From Piscinibacter caeni (GTDB taxonomy: Bacteria > Pseudomonadota > Gammaproteobacteria > Burkholderiales > Burkholderiaceae_C), in NCBI GenBank assembly GCA_003265685.1, contig QJOU01000047.1, positions 1-64,000 on the forward strand: 64,000 nucleotides of DNA, given 5' to 3'. Below are positions 48,643 to 56,578 of this stretch, one piece after another. The translations under genes and the position numbers were made by a program. The first letter of the stretch is position 1; each line of letters starts with the position of its first letter. The notes beneath the pieces are model-generated. The model had not been told where the DNA came from, did not search any database, and was given only the letters and a program-made list of their open reading frames with translations.

Positions 48643-50157
48643 TCAGCGCAGCGCCGCCTGCAGCCGTTCGTCCACCGCCACCGGGAAGGCGAGACGCTCC
48701 AGCACGTCGCGCTGCGGGTCGATGCCCGGGGCCACCTCCACCAGCGTCAGCCCGGCCGGGCGCAGTTCGAACACCGCGCGCTCGGTGACGTAGACCACCT
48801 TCTGCTGCTCGGCGCGCGCCCGCTGGCCGCTGAAGGTGATGTGGCGCACCTGCGGCACGATCTTCGGCACCGAGCCCGGCCGCACGATCTGCACGCGGCC
48901 GTCGCGCTGCGCCACCTCCAGGCCCTTGGCCTCGAAGGCGCCGCAGAACACCACCTTCTTGGCGCGCTGCGTGATGTCGACGAAACCGCCCGGCCCGACG
49001 ATGTTCTCGCCCAGCCAGGAGACGTTGACGTTGCCCTGCGCGTCCATCTCGCCCATGCCGAGGAAGGCGATGTCCACGCCGCCGCCGCTGAAGAAGTCGA
49101 ACTGCTCGGTCGACTTGACGATCGCGCTCGGCCAGCGCGTGGCGCCGAACAGGTGGCCGCCGAGCAGCTCGCCGTTGTGCGGGCCCTGCTCGATGGTGGT
49201 CCAGCCGATCTCCAGGCCCTCGGCGCGGGCCACGGCGGGGATGCCGTCGGGCACGCCGAAGCCGAAGTTGACGCACTGATCGGGTTCGAGCTCCTGCGCC
49301 GCGCGGCGCGCGATCAGGTAGCGCAGGCCCTCGGGCAACGCGGGCGCGTCGCGCTCGGCCGGGGGCGCCTCGCGCCCGGCGATGCTGGCGTCGTAGCCGG
49401 CGCCGGTGGTCTGGCACTGCGCCTCGTGCAGGCAGGCGAAGTCCACCAGCACGCCGGGCACCGACACGTCGCGCGCCGGCACGATCGGCGCGTCGAGCCG
49501 GTCGCGCACCTGCGCGAACACCTCGCCGCCGCCGTTGTGCGCCGCCATCGCCGCGGCGAAGGCGTCCATGTCGGCCGGCTCCTCGCGGCTGGTCAGGTTG
49601 CCCAGCGGGTCGCAGGCGGTGCCGCGGATCAGCGCGAAGTCGACCCGGATCGGCTTGTACCAGAGCAGCTCCTGGCCGCCGAGCGTGATCACCTCGACCA
49701 GGTCCTCCGTGGCGCGGGCGTTGCACCTGCCGCCGCCGTGGCGCGGGTCGGCGAAGGTGTGCAGGCCGATGTGGGTGACGAGCCCGTGCCGCCCGGCGCC
49801 GGCCTCGCGCAGCAGGGTCTGGATCGGCCCGGCCGGCAGCGTGTAGGCCTCGATCGCGTTGCGCCGCGCCAGCTCCTGCATGCGCCTGGACCAGGTCCAG
49901 TGCCCGCCGATCACCCGCTTCACCATGCCCTCGTGCGCGAAGCGGCTGACACCCGATTCCACCCCGTCGCCGATGCCCAGGCCATGCACCAGCGTCAGCT
50001 CGCGCGGGTGGCCGGTGGCCAGGAAGCGCCGCTCGATCGCCGCGGCGATGTGGTCGGCCTCCTGCAGCCCGCCGCCCGAGCCGCTGAGCACGATGGTCGC
50101 GCCGTCGAACACGCGGGCGGCCATCGCGTCCGCGTCCATCCATCGAACCTGTCTCAT
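48643..50157 (-). CDS. acyl-CoA:acetate/3-ketoacid CoA-transferase, fused subunits
   Basis: 504 residues from the ATG at 50157, which has GAGG at a proper distance; the ATG at 50163 lies too close to it. Two family I CoA-transferase halves are fused: the first with IVLSGSGGGLQEADHIAAAIE, the second with NFGFGVPDGIPAVA and WTTIEQGPHNGELLGG, in which Glu is the likely thioester-forming residue. This resembles YdiF/propionate CoA-transferase. It moves CoA between short-chain acids. It is divergent from an acyl-CoA dehydrogenase gene across an operator-like palindrome. Confidence 0.92.
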   Translation of the reverse strand: MRQVRWMDADAMAARVFDGATIVLSGSGGGLQEADHIAAAIERRFLATGHPRELTLVHGLGIGDGVESGVSRFAHEGMVKRVIGGHWTWSRRMQELARRNAIEAYTLPAGPIQTLLREAGAGRHGLVTHIGLHTFADPRHGGGRCNARATEDLVEVITLGGQELLWYKPIRVDFALIRGTACDPLGNLTSREEPADMDAFAAAMAAHNGGGEVFAQVRDRLDAPIVPARDVSVPGVLVDFACLHEAQCQTTGAGYDASIAGREAPPAERDAPALPEGLRYLIARRAAQELEPDQCVNFGFGVPDGIPAVARAEGLEIGWTTIEQGPHNGELLGGHLFGATRWPSAIVKSTEQFDFFSGGGVDIAFLGMGEMDAQGNVNVSWLGENIVGPGGFVDITQRAKKVVFCGAFEAKGLEVAQRDGRVQIVRPGSVPKIVPQVRHITFSGQRARAEQQKVVYVTERAVFELRPAGLTLVEVAPGIDPQRDVLERLAFPVAVDERLQAALR

Positions 50158-50179
50158 CGCCATCCTCTTTCGAAAGTCC

Positions 50180-50225
50180 TTGCCGAACCCGCCGGCCTTG
50201 TCCTATCATAATAACTAACCAGTTA
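50180..50225 (+). promoter_or_regulatory. promoter with operator-like inverted repeat before the acyl-CoA dehydrogenase
   Basis: TTGCCG (50180-50185) and TATCAT (50204-50209), 18 bases apart, form a fair promoter toward 50273. TAACT-AACC-AGTTA (50212-50225) follows at once, an inverted repeat of the kind bound by TetR-type repressors. A second inverted repeat GATCCG...CGGATC (50231-50252) lies in the leader. The region also serves the divergent CoA-transferase gene. Confidence 0.55.
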
Positions 50226-50272
50226 CATACGATCCGGGTTCTCCCTCGGATCGGTTCACCAAGGAGACGAAC

Positions 50273-51406
50273 GTGGAGCTGTCCACCGAGCACCGGCAGG
50301 TCGCCGACATGGCGCGCCGCTTTGCCGACGACCTGATCCGCCCCGAGGCCGAGCGGCTCGACCGCGAGGAGGTCTTCGCCGGCGAGATCTACCGCGCCAT
50401 GGGCGAGAACGGCCTGTTCGGCATCACCGTGCCGGAGGCACTGGGCGGGGCGGGGCTCGACTGCCTGGCCTACAGCATCGTGATGGAGGAGCTGAGCCGC
50501 GGCTACGCCTCGATCGCCGACCAGTGCGGCCTGGTCGAGCTGGTCACCACGCTGCTGGTGCAGCACGGCAGCCCGGCGCAGCAGGACCGCTGGATCGGCC
50601 CGATCGTGCGCGCCGAGAAGCGCGCCGCCTACTGCATCACCGAGGCCGGCGCCGGCTCGGACGTCTCCGGCATCAAGACCACCGCCGTGAAGCAGGGCAG
50701 CGGCTGGCGCCTGAACGGCGCCAAGCTGTGGATCCACAACGCGCCGGTGGCCGACGTGGCGTTCGTGCTCGCGCGCACCGACCCGGCCGCCGGCAAGCGC
50801 GGCATGAGCATCTTCGTGGTCGACTGCAGCCTGTCGGGCGTGACGCGCGGACCGAAGGAGCACAAGCTCGGCCAGCGCTCCTCGCAGGTCGGCGAGCTGA
50901 ATTTCGAGAACGTCGAGCTCGGCCCCGAGGCGCTGCTCGGCACCGAGGGGCGCGGCTTCCACATGATGATGAGCGTGCTCGAGAAGGGGCGCGTGGGTAT
51001 TGCGTCGCTGGCGGTCGGCATCCTGCAGGCGGCGCTCGAGGCCTCGGTCGAGCAGGCGAAGATCCGCAAGCAGTTCGGCCAGGCCATCGCCGAGTTCCAG
51101 GCCATCCAGTTCATGCTGGCCGACATGGCCAAGGACACTGAGGCCGCGCGGCTTCTGGTGCGCTCGGCGGCGACCAAGATCGATTCCAAGGCCGATGCGA
51201 CCGCGGCCGCCTCGATGGCCAAGTGCTTCGCCGGCGATGCCGCCGTGCTGCACACCGGCAACGCCATCCAGATCTTCGGCGGCAGCGGCTACATCCGCGG
51301 CTACGAGGTCGAGCGGCTCTACCGCGACGCCAAGATCACCCAGATCTACGAGGGCACCAACCAGATCCAGCGCGTGATCATCGCGCGCAAGCTGCTCTCG
51401 GCCTGA
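50273..51406 (+). CDS. acyl-CoA dehydrogenase
   Basis: 377 residues, GTG start with AAGGAG upstream. AYCITEAGAGSDVSGI and LWIHNAPVADVAFVLART are the flavin motifs, and the catalytic Glu is in QIYEGTNQIQR. It is a separate paralogue of the enzyme at 44636 and is expressed in the accessory catabolic island, divergent from the CoA-transferase that could supply its CoA ester. Three bases separate it from the next SDR gene. Confidence 0.93.
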   Translation: MELSTEHRQVADMARRFADDLIRPEAERLDREEVFAGEIYRAMGENGLFGITVPEALGGAGLDCLAYSIVMEELSRGYASIADQCGLVELVTTLLVQHGSPAQQDRWIGPIVRAEKRAAYCITEAGAGSDVSGIKTTAVKQGSGWRLNGAKLWIHNAPVADVAFVLARTDPAAGKRGMSIFVVDCSLSGVTRGPKEHKLGQRSSQVGELNFENVELGPEALLGTEGRGFHMMMSVLEKGRVGIASLAVGILQAALEASVEQAKIRKQFGQAIAEFQAIQFMLADMAKDTEAARLLVRSAATKIDSKADATAAASMAKCFAGDAAVLHTGNAIQIFGGSGYIRGYEVERLYRDAKITQIYEGTNQIQRVIIARKLLSA

Positions 51407-51408
51407 GC

Positions 51409-52185
51409 ATGGGCACGACCGCACCCGTTGCCCTCGTCACCGGCGCCTCGCGCGGCATCGGCCGCGCCACCGCGCTGGCGCTCGCGGCCGAAGGCTTCGA
51501 CATCGCCGCGCTGGCGCTGGGTGATGCCGACCGGCTCGCCACGTTGGCCGGCGAATTGGACCGCCTCGGCCGCCGCTGCCTCGCGCTCGACGCCGACATC
51601 GGCGACACCACCCGCCACGCACCCGTCGTGGCGCAGGTGCGCGAGGCGCTCGGCCCGATCGCCTGCCTGGTCAACAACGCCGGCGTCTCGGTGCTGCAGC
51701 GGGGCGACCTGCTCGAGGTGAGCGAAGCCAGCTACGACCGCTGCTTCGACATCAACACGCGCGGCACCTTCTTCCTGACGCAGGCGGTGGCGCGATCGAT
51801 GCTCGCCGATGCGGCGCCCGCGGGCCGGCACCGCAGCATCGTGTTCGTCACCTCGTCGAACGCGGTGGCGGCCACGGTCGAGCGCGGCGAGTACTGCATG
51901 TCCAAGACCGCGCTGTCGATGGCCGCGCGGCTGTATGCGATGCGCCTGGCCAAGCACGGCATCGGTGTCTACGAGGTGCAGCCCGGCCTGATCCTGACCG
52001 AGATGACCGCGCCGTCCAAGCCCAAGTACGACGCGCTGATCGCGCAGGGCATGACGATCGAGCCGCGCTGGGGCCAGCCGGAGGACGTGGCGCGCGTCGT
52101 GCGCACCATGGCCGCCGGCCTGCTGCCCTACACGGTGGCGCAGGACGTGCGCGTCGACGGCGGGCTGCTGATGCAGCGCTTCTGA
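51409..52185 (+). CDS. short-chain dehydrogenase (3-ketoacyl reductase-like)
   Basis: 258 residues. TGASRGIG (dinucleotide site), NNAG, a serine in VTSSNAVAA and EYCMSK as the catalytic Tyr-Lys. The C-terminus VDGGLLMQRF is typical of FabG-like SDRs. It probably reduces or oxidises a hydroxy intermediate. It is followed after ten bases by the TIM-barrel isomerase gene, so sugar-type alcohols are as likely as hydroxyacyl-CoA. Confidence 0.9.
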   Translation: MGTTAPVALVTGASRGIGRATALALAAEGFDIAALALGDADRLATLAGELDRLGRRCLALDADIGDTTRHAPVVAQVREALGPIACLVNNAGVSVLQRGDLLEVSEASYDRCFDINTRGTFFLTQAVARSMLADAAPAGRHRSIVFVTSSNAVAATVERGEYCMSKTALSMAARLYAMRLAKHGIGVYEVQPGLILTEMTAPSKPKYDALIAQGMTIEPRWGQPEDVARVVRTMAAGLLPYTVAQDVRVDGGLLMQRF

Positions 52186-52195
52186 GGGGCCGGCC

Positions 52196-53041
52196 ATGCG
52201 CGACCTGTCCGGCCGGCTCGACCTGTGCTGCATCAACACCGCGACGCTTGGCCACCGCGAGACCATCGAGCGCATCGCCGAACGTGTGGCGCGGGCCGGC
52301 TTCGGCTTCGTCACGCCCTGGCGGCGCGAGATCGACGAGGCACATCCGCAGCGCGCCGCCGCGGCGATCCGCGCTGCGGGGCTGAAACTCGGCGGCTACT
52401 GCCGCACGACCTACTTCAGCGCCGACGATGCGGCTGGCCGGCGTGCGGCCATCGACGACAACCGCCGCGCGATCGAGGTCGCGGCCGAGCTCGGCGCGCC
52501 GCTGCTGGTCGCGGTGGTGGGTGGCCTCTCCCCGCACTCCACCGACCTGCGCGGCGACCGCCAGGCCATCCTCGACGGCATCGCCGCGCTGCGCCCGACC
52601 CTGCGCGCCTGCGGCGTGACGCTGGCGCTCGAGCCGCTGCACCCGTTCTACGCGGCCGACCGCAGCCTGCTCAACACGCTCGCTCAGGCGGTCGACTGGT
52701 GCGAGGCGTTGGACGACGGCGGGCCGCGCTGCATCGGCATCGCGCTCGACGCCTACCACGTGTGGTGGGACCCGGCGCTCGACGCCTCGATCGCCCGGGC
52801 CGCGCCGCACCTCGCCGCCTTCCACGTCTGCGACTGGCGGCGCGAGACGCGCGACCCGCTGCTCGACCGCGCCATGATGGGCGACGGCGTGATCGACCTG
52901 CGCGGCCTGCGCGCCGCGGTCGAGGCCACCGGCTTCAGCGGCCCGGTGGAGGTGGAGATCTTCTCGCGCGACGACTGGTGGCACCGCGACCCGGACGAGG
53001 TGCTCGCGACCTGCGCCGAACGCCTGCAGCGTTGCTGCTGA
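52196..53041 (+). CDS. sugar phosphate isomerase/epimerase family (xylose isomerase-like TIM barrel)
   Basis: 281 residues. The metal ligands expected for this fold can be placed: Glu in LALEPLHP, Asp in ALDAYHVWWD, His in AFHVCDW and Glu in VEVEIFSRDDWW. Family members are isomerases, epimerases, dehydratases or C-glycoside lyases acting on sugars and cyclitols. The neighbouring DUF993 protein and ribose-type transporter point to a sugar or polyol. The actual reaction is unknown. Confidence 0.88.
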   Translation: MRDLSGRLDLCCINTATLGHRETIERIAERVARAGFGFVTPWRREIDEAHPQRAAAAIRAAGLKLGGYCRTTYFSADDAAGRRAAIDDNRRAIEVAAELGAPLLVAVVGGLSPHSTDLRGDRQAILDGIAALRPTLRACGVTLALEPLHPFYAADRSLLNTLAQAVDWCEALDDGGPRCIGIALDAYHVWWDPALDASIARAAPHLAAFHVCDWRRETRDPLLDRAMMGDGVIDLRGLRAAVEATGFSGPVEVEIFSRDDWWHRDPDEVLATCAERLQRCC

Positions 53042-53098
53042 GAACACACGACGTTCGCGACGCAACACGGGCTAGGGTTTGACCTCCTCGCGCATCAA

Positions 53099-53116
53099 GT
53101 AACCGTTCATATACTT
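53099..53116 (-). promoter_or_regulatory. operator-like motif AAGTAT-N7-GTTAC before the DUF993 gene
   Basis: Read on the minus strand the site is AAGTATATGAACGGTTAC. It matches 61462-61479 (AAGTATCTAGATAGTTAC) at 13 of 18 positions, including both ends. A TATACT hexamer (53110-53115) inside it could be the -10 box of the gene at 53141, implying repression. The rest of the 99-base gap shows nothing recognisable. Confidence 0.5.
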
Positions 53117-53140
53117 CATTCCATTCCCCGGAGCCCCACC

Positions 53141-54304
53141 ATGCCGAGCCTGCTGCTGCCGACCCCCGAAGGACGCACCGCGTCGTACCGGCTCGTCGGC
53201 ACGCCCTGGCCTGCCACGCGGCCGGCGCTGCCGTTCAACCGCGTGGTGTTCTCGGCCGCGCACGTGGTGGCCGATCCGTTTGCCGACGGCGACCCGTCGG
53301 CCGGCGGCGCGATCGACTGGGACGGCACGCTCGCCTACCGGCGCTACCTGGCCGACCTGGGCCTGGGCATCGCCGAGGCGATGGACACCGCGCAACGCGG
53401 CATGGGGCTGAGCTGGCCGCAGTCGCTCGAGCTGATCCGCCGCACGCGCGAGGCGCTCGCCGGAAGCGGCGTGCCGGTGTTCAACGGCTGCGGCACCGAC
53501 CACCTCGACCCGGCCGAGGTGAACACGCTCGACGACGTGGTGGCCGCCTACCTGGAGCAGGTGGACACGATCCAGGCCGCGGGCGGCCGGCTGATCGTGA
53601 TGGCGAGCCGCGCGCTCGCCCGTGTCGCGCGCACGCCGGAGGATTACCTCGCGGTCTACCGCCGCGTGCTGGCCCGCGCCGAGCAGCCGGTGGTGCTGCA
53701 CTGGCTGGGCGACATGTTCGACCCGGCGCTCGCCGGGTACTGGGGCACGACCGACCTCGACGCGGCGCGCGACGTGGCGCTGGCGGTGATCGCCGAATCC
53801 ACCCGCAAGGTCGACGGCATCAAGATCTCGCTGCTCGACCAGGACCGCGAGATCGACATGCGCCGGCGCCTGCCGGCCGGCGTGAAGATGTACACCGGTG
53901 ACGACTTCAACTACCCCGAGCTGATCGCCGGTGACGCGCAGGGCTTCTCGCATGCGCTGCTGGGCATCTTCGATGCCATCGCGCCGGCCGCCTCGGCCGC
54001 GCTGGCCGAGCTGGCGCAGGGCCGGCGCGAGCGCTTCCTCGAGATCCTCGCGCCCACCGTGCCGCTGTCGCGCCGCATCTTCGGCGCGCCGACACGCTTC
54101 TACAAGACCGGCGTGGTGTTCCTCGCCTACCTGAACGGCCACCAACGCCACTTCACGATGCTCGGCGGTCACCAGGCGATGCGCACGCTGCCCTACTTCG
54201 TCGACGTGTTCAGGCTGGCCGACGCCGCCGGCCTGCTGTGCGACCCCGAGCTCGCCGCGCTGCGCATGAAGCGATTCCTGCAGCTCTACGGCGTCGAGGC
54301 CTGA
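53141..54304 (+). CDS. DUF993 family, dihydrodipicolinate synthase-like aldolase
   Basis: 387 residues. The sequence has the class I aldolase/DHDPS barrel pattern: FNGCGTDHL, VVLHWLGDMFDP, and the presumed Schiff-base lysine in VDGIKISLLD, then KMYTGDDFNYPELIAGD. DUF993 proteins cluster with sugar ABC transporters and sugar-phosphate-isomerase-like proteins, and I know of no settled activity. A retro-aldol cleavage of a keto-sugar acid or modified sugar is a reasonable guess. The motif at 53099-53116 lies directly upstream. Confidence 0.87.
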   Translation: MPSLLLPTPEGRTASYRLVGTPWPATRPALPFNRVVFSAAHVVADPFADGDPSAGGAIDWDGTLAYRRYLADLGLGIAEAMDTAQRGMGLSWPQSLELIRRTREALAGSGVPVFNGCGTDHLDPAEVNTLDDVVAAYLEQVDTIQAAGGRLIVMASRALARVARTPEDYLAVYRRVLARAEQPVVLHWLGDMFDPALAGYWGTTDLDAARDVALAVIAESTRKVDGIKISLLDQDREIDMRRRLPAGVKMYTGDDFNYPELIAGDAQGFSHALLGIFDAIAPAASAALAELAQGRRERFLEILAPTVPLSRRIFGAPTRFYKTGVVFLAYLNGHQRHFTMLGGHQAMRTLPYFVDVFRLADAAGLLCDPELAALRMKRFLQLYGVEA

Positions 54305-54315
54305 GGCAGGCGACC

Positions 54316-55071
54316 ATGGGCACGATCAAGCTCGCCCGGCGTGGCCAGGTGCTCGAGGCCACGCTCGAGCACCCCGGCAAGGCCAACGCGATCGACCGCG
54401 CAATGCTCGCCAAGCTCGACGAGCTGGTCGAGCGCGTGCAGGCCGACAGCGGCATCCGCGTGCTGGTGCTGCGCGGCACGCCGGGCGGGTGCTTCTCCGC
54501 CGGGGCCGACGTGCGCGACTGGGCGCCGATGAGCCCGGAGGAATTCGGGCGCGACTGGATCGCGCACGGCAATGGCATCTTCCGCCGCTTCGAGCAATTG
54601 CGTTGCCCAACCGTCGTCGCCGTCGAAGGCCTGTGCTTCGGTGGTGGCCTCGAGCTCGCGCTGTGCGCCGACCTGCGCGTCGCGTCCGACGTGGCGCGCT
54701 TCCGCTTCCCCGAAACCGGCATCGGCGCGATACCGGGCTGGGAAGGTGGCCCGCGCCTCGCGCGCATTGCCGGCCGCGGGCGGGCGCTGGAAGCGGTGCT
54801 GACCGGGCGCGAGCTCGACGCCGCCACCGCGCTGCAGTGGGGGCTGGTCAACGCCGTGCACCCGGCCGAGCGCTTCGCCGCCGCGCTGGCCGCGCTGGTG
54901 GAGCAGCTGTGTGCCGTCTCGCCGCGCGCGGCGGCGCTGGCCAAGCAGGCGATCGTCGGCGAACACGAGTCCGAAGCCTTCCACGCCCAGGCCGGGCGCG
55001 AGATCAAGGCCAGCGCCGATGCCGAGACCGGCCTGCGTGCCTTCTTCGACAAGCGCCCGGCGCGCTTCTGA
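54316..55071 (+). CDS. enoyl-CoA hydratase/isomerase family protein
   Basis: 251 residues. The oxyanion hole is in FSAGADVRDW, and the two crotonase glutamates lie in FGGGLELALCADL and FPETGIGAIPGWEGG, so hydratase chemistry is supported. It begins 11 bases after the DUF993 gene, an unusual operon neighbour for a sugar aldolase, and links CoA-ester chemistry with the sugar part of the island. Confidence 0.91.
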   Translation: MGTIKLARRGQVLEATLEHPGKANAIDRAMLAKLDELVERVQADSGIRVLVLRGTPGGCFSAGADVRDWAPMSPEEFGRDWIAHGNGIFRRFEQLRCPTVVAVEGLCFGGGLELALCADLRVASDVARFRFPETGIGAIPGWEGGPRLARIAGRGRALEAVLTGRELDAATALQWGLVNAVHPAERFAAALAALVEQLCAVSPRAAALAKQAIVGEHESEAFHAQAGREIKASADAETGLRAFFDKRPARF

Positions 55072-55088
55072 ACCTTCACGGAGACCCC

Positions 55089-56576
55089 ATGACCGCCCCC
55101 TCCCTGCCCCGCGAGCCGCGCCGCTTCCGCATGTACATCGGCGGCCGATTCACCGACGGTTCCGGCACGAGCCTGATGACCCGCGCCAGCCCCGGCCACG
55201 GCGTGCAGGTGGCGCAATGGCCCTCGGGCAGCGCCGAGGATGCGCAGGCCGCGATCGCCGCGGCGCGCGCGGCCTTCGACCGCGGGCCCTGGCCGCGCCT
55301 GTCGGCGGGGGAGCGGTCCAAAGTGCTGTTCAAGGTGGCCGACCTGATCGAGCGGCATGCCGACGAACTCGGCCTGATCGAATGCCTCGAGACCGGCAAG
55401 CCGATCACCCAGGCACGTGGCGAGATCCGCGGCGCGGTCGACGTGTGGCGCTTCGCCGCCGGTGCGGCGCGCTCGATGGCCGGCGAGACCTTCAACAACC
55501 TCGGCGAGCGCGTGGTCGCGCTGGTGCTGCGCGAGCCGATCGGCGTGATCGGCGTGATCACGCCGTGGAACTTCCCGTTCTTCATCCTGGCCGAGCGGCT
55601 GCCCTTCATCCTCGCGGCCGGCTGCACCGCGGTGGTCAAGCCGGCCGAGGCGACCAGCGGCACCACGCTGCGCCTGGCCGAACTGCTGCACGAGGCCGGG
55701 CTGCCGGAGGGCGTGGTCAACGTGGTCAGCGGGCGCGGCTCGGTGGTCGGCCAGGTGCTGCTGGACAGCGACCGGGTCGACATGGTGTCGGTCACCGGCT
55801 CCACCGCCACCGGCCGCAAGGCGATCGCGGCCTCGGCCGGCAGCATCAAGAAGCTCGGGCTCGAGCTCGGCGGCAAGAACCCGCACCTCGTGTTCGCCGA
55901 CGCGAACCTGGACGACGCGGCCGACGGCGTGGCCTTCGGCATGGCCTTCAACGCCGGCCAGTGCTGCGTGGGCGGCAGCCGGCTCGTCGTGCAGCGCTCG
56001 GTGATGGACGAGTTCGTCGCCAAGCTCGCCGACAAGCTGCAACGCATCCGCGTCGGCGACCCGCTGGACGAGCGCACCCAGGTCGGCGCGCTGTTCGACG
56101 GCGCGCACATGGACAAGGTGCTGTCGTACATCGACGGCGGCGTGAAGGCCGGCGCGCGCATGGTCTGCGGCGGCGGCCGCACCGGCTCGCGCGAGGGATT
56201 CTTCGTCGCGCCCACGCTGCTGGCCGAGGGGCCGCCCGGCACGCCGCTGCTGCGCGAGGAGATCTTCGGCCCGGTGCTGGCGGTGCTGCCCTTCGACACC
56301 TACGACGAGGCGGTGGCGATCGCCAACGACACCGAGTTCGGCCTGTCGGCCTCGATCTGGACCCGCGACCTGACGCAGGCGCTGCGCGCGATGCGTGACG
56401 TGCAGGCCGGCCGCGTGTGGGTCAACACCACGCTGGACAACGGGCCGGAAACGCCGCTGGGCGGCATGAAGCAGTCCGGCCTCGGTCGCGATGCAGGCCT
56501 GGCCGGCATCGAGGAGTACACGGAAGTGAAGACGGCACACATCAACCTGCAGCCGCGTCAACACTGGATCAGCTGA
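55089..56576 (+). CDS. aldehyde dehydrogenase family protein
   Basis: 495 residues. NAD-binding residues include TPWNFP and VTGSTATG, the general-base Glu is in LELGGKNP, and the catalytic Cys in NAGQCCVGGSR. The full ALDH length argues for an intact enzyme that oxidises an aldehyde to an acid. It is followed after two bases by the GMC alcohol oxidase/dehydrogenase, which would supply an aldehyde. Confidence 0.94.
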   Translation: MTAPSLPREPRRFRMYIGGRFTDGSGTSLMTRASPGHGVQVAQWPSGSAEDAQAAIAAARAAFDRGPWPRLSAGERSKVLFKVADLIERHADELGLIECLETGKPITQARGEIRGAVDVWRFAAGAARSMAGETFNNLGERVVALVLREPIGVIGVITPWNFPFFILAERLPFILAAGCTAVVKPAEATSGTTLRLAELLHEAGLPEGVVNVVSGRGSVVGQVLLDSDRVDMVSVTGSTATGRKAIAASAGSIKKLGLELGGKNPHLVFADANLDDAADGVAFGMAFNAGQCCVGGSRLVVQRSVMDEFVAKLADKLQRIRVGDPLDERTQVGALFDGAHMDKVLSYIDGGVKAGARMVCGGGRTGSREGFFVAPTLLAEGPPGTPLLREEIFGPVLAVLPFDTYDEAVAIANDTEFGLSASIWTRDLTQALRAMRDVQAGRVWVNTTLDNGPETPLGGMKQSGLGRDAGLAGIEEYTEVKTAHINLQPRQHWIS

Positions 56577-56578
56577 CC

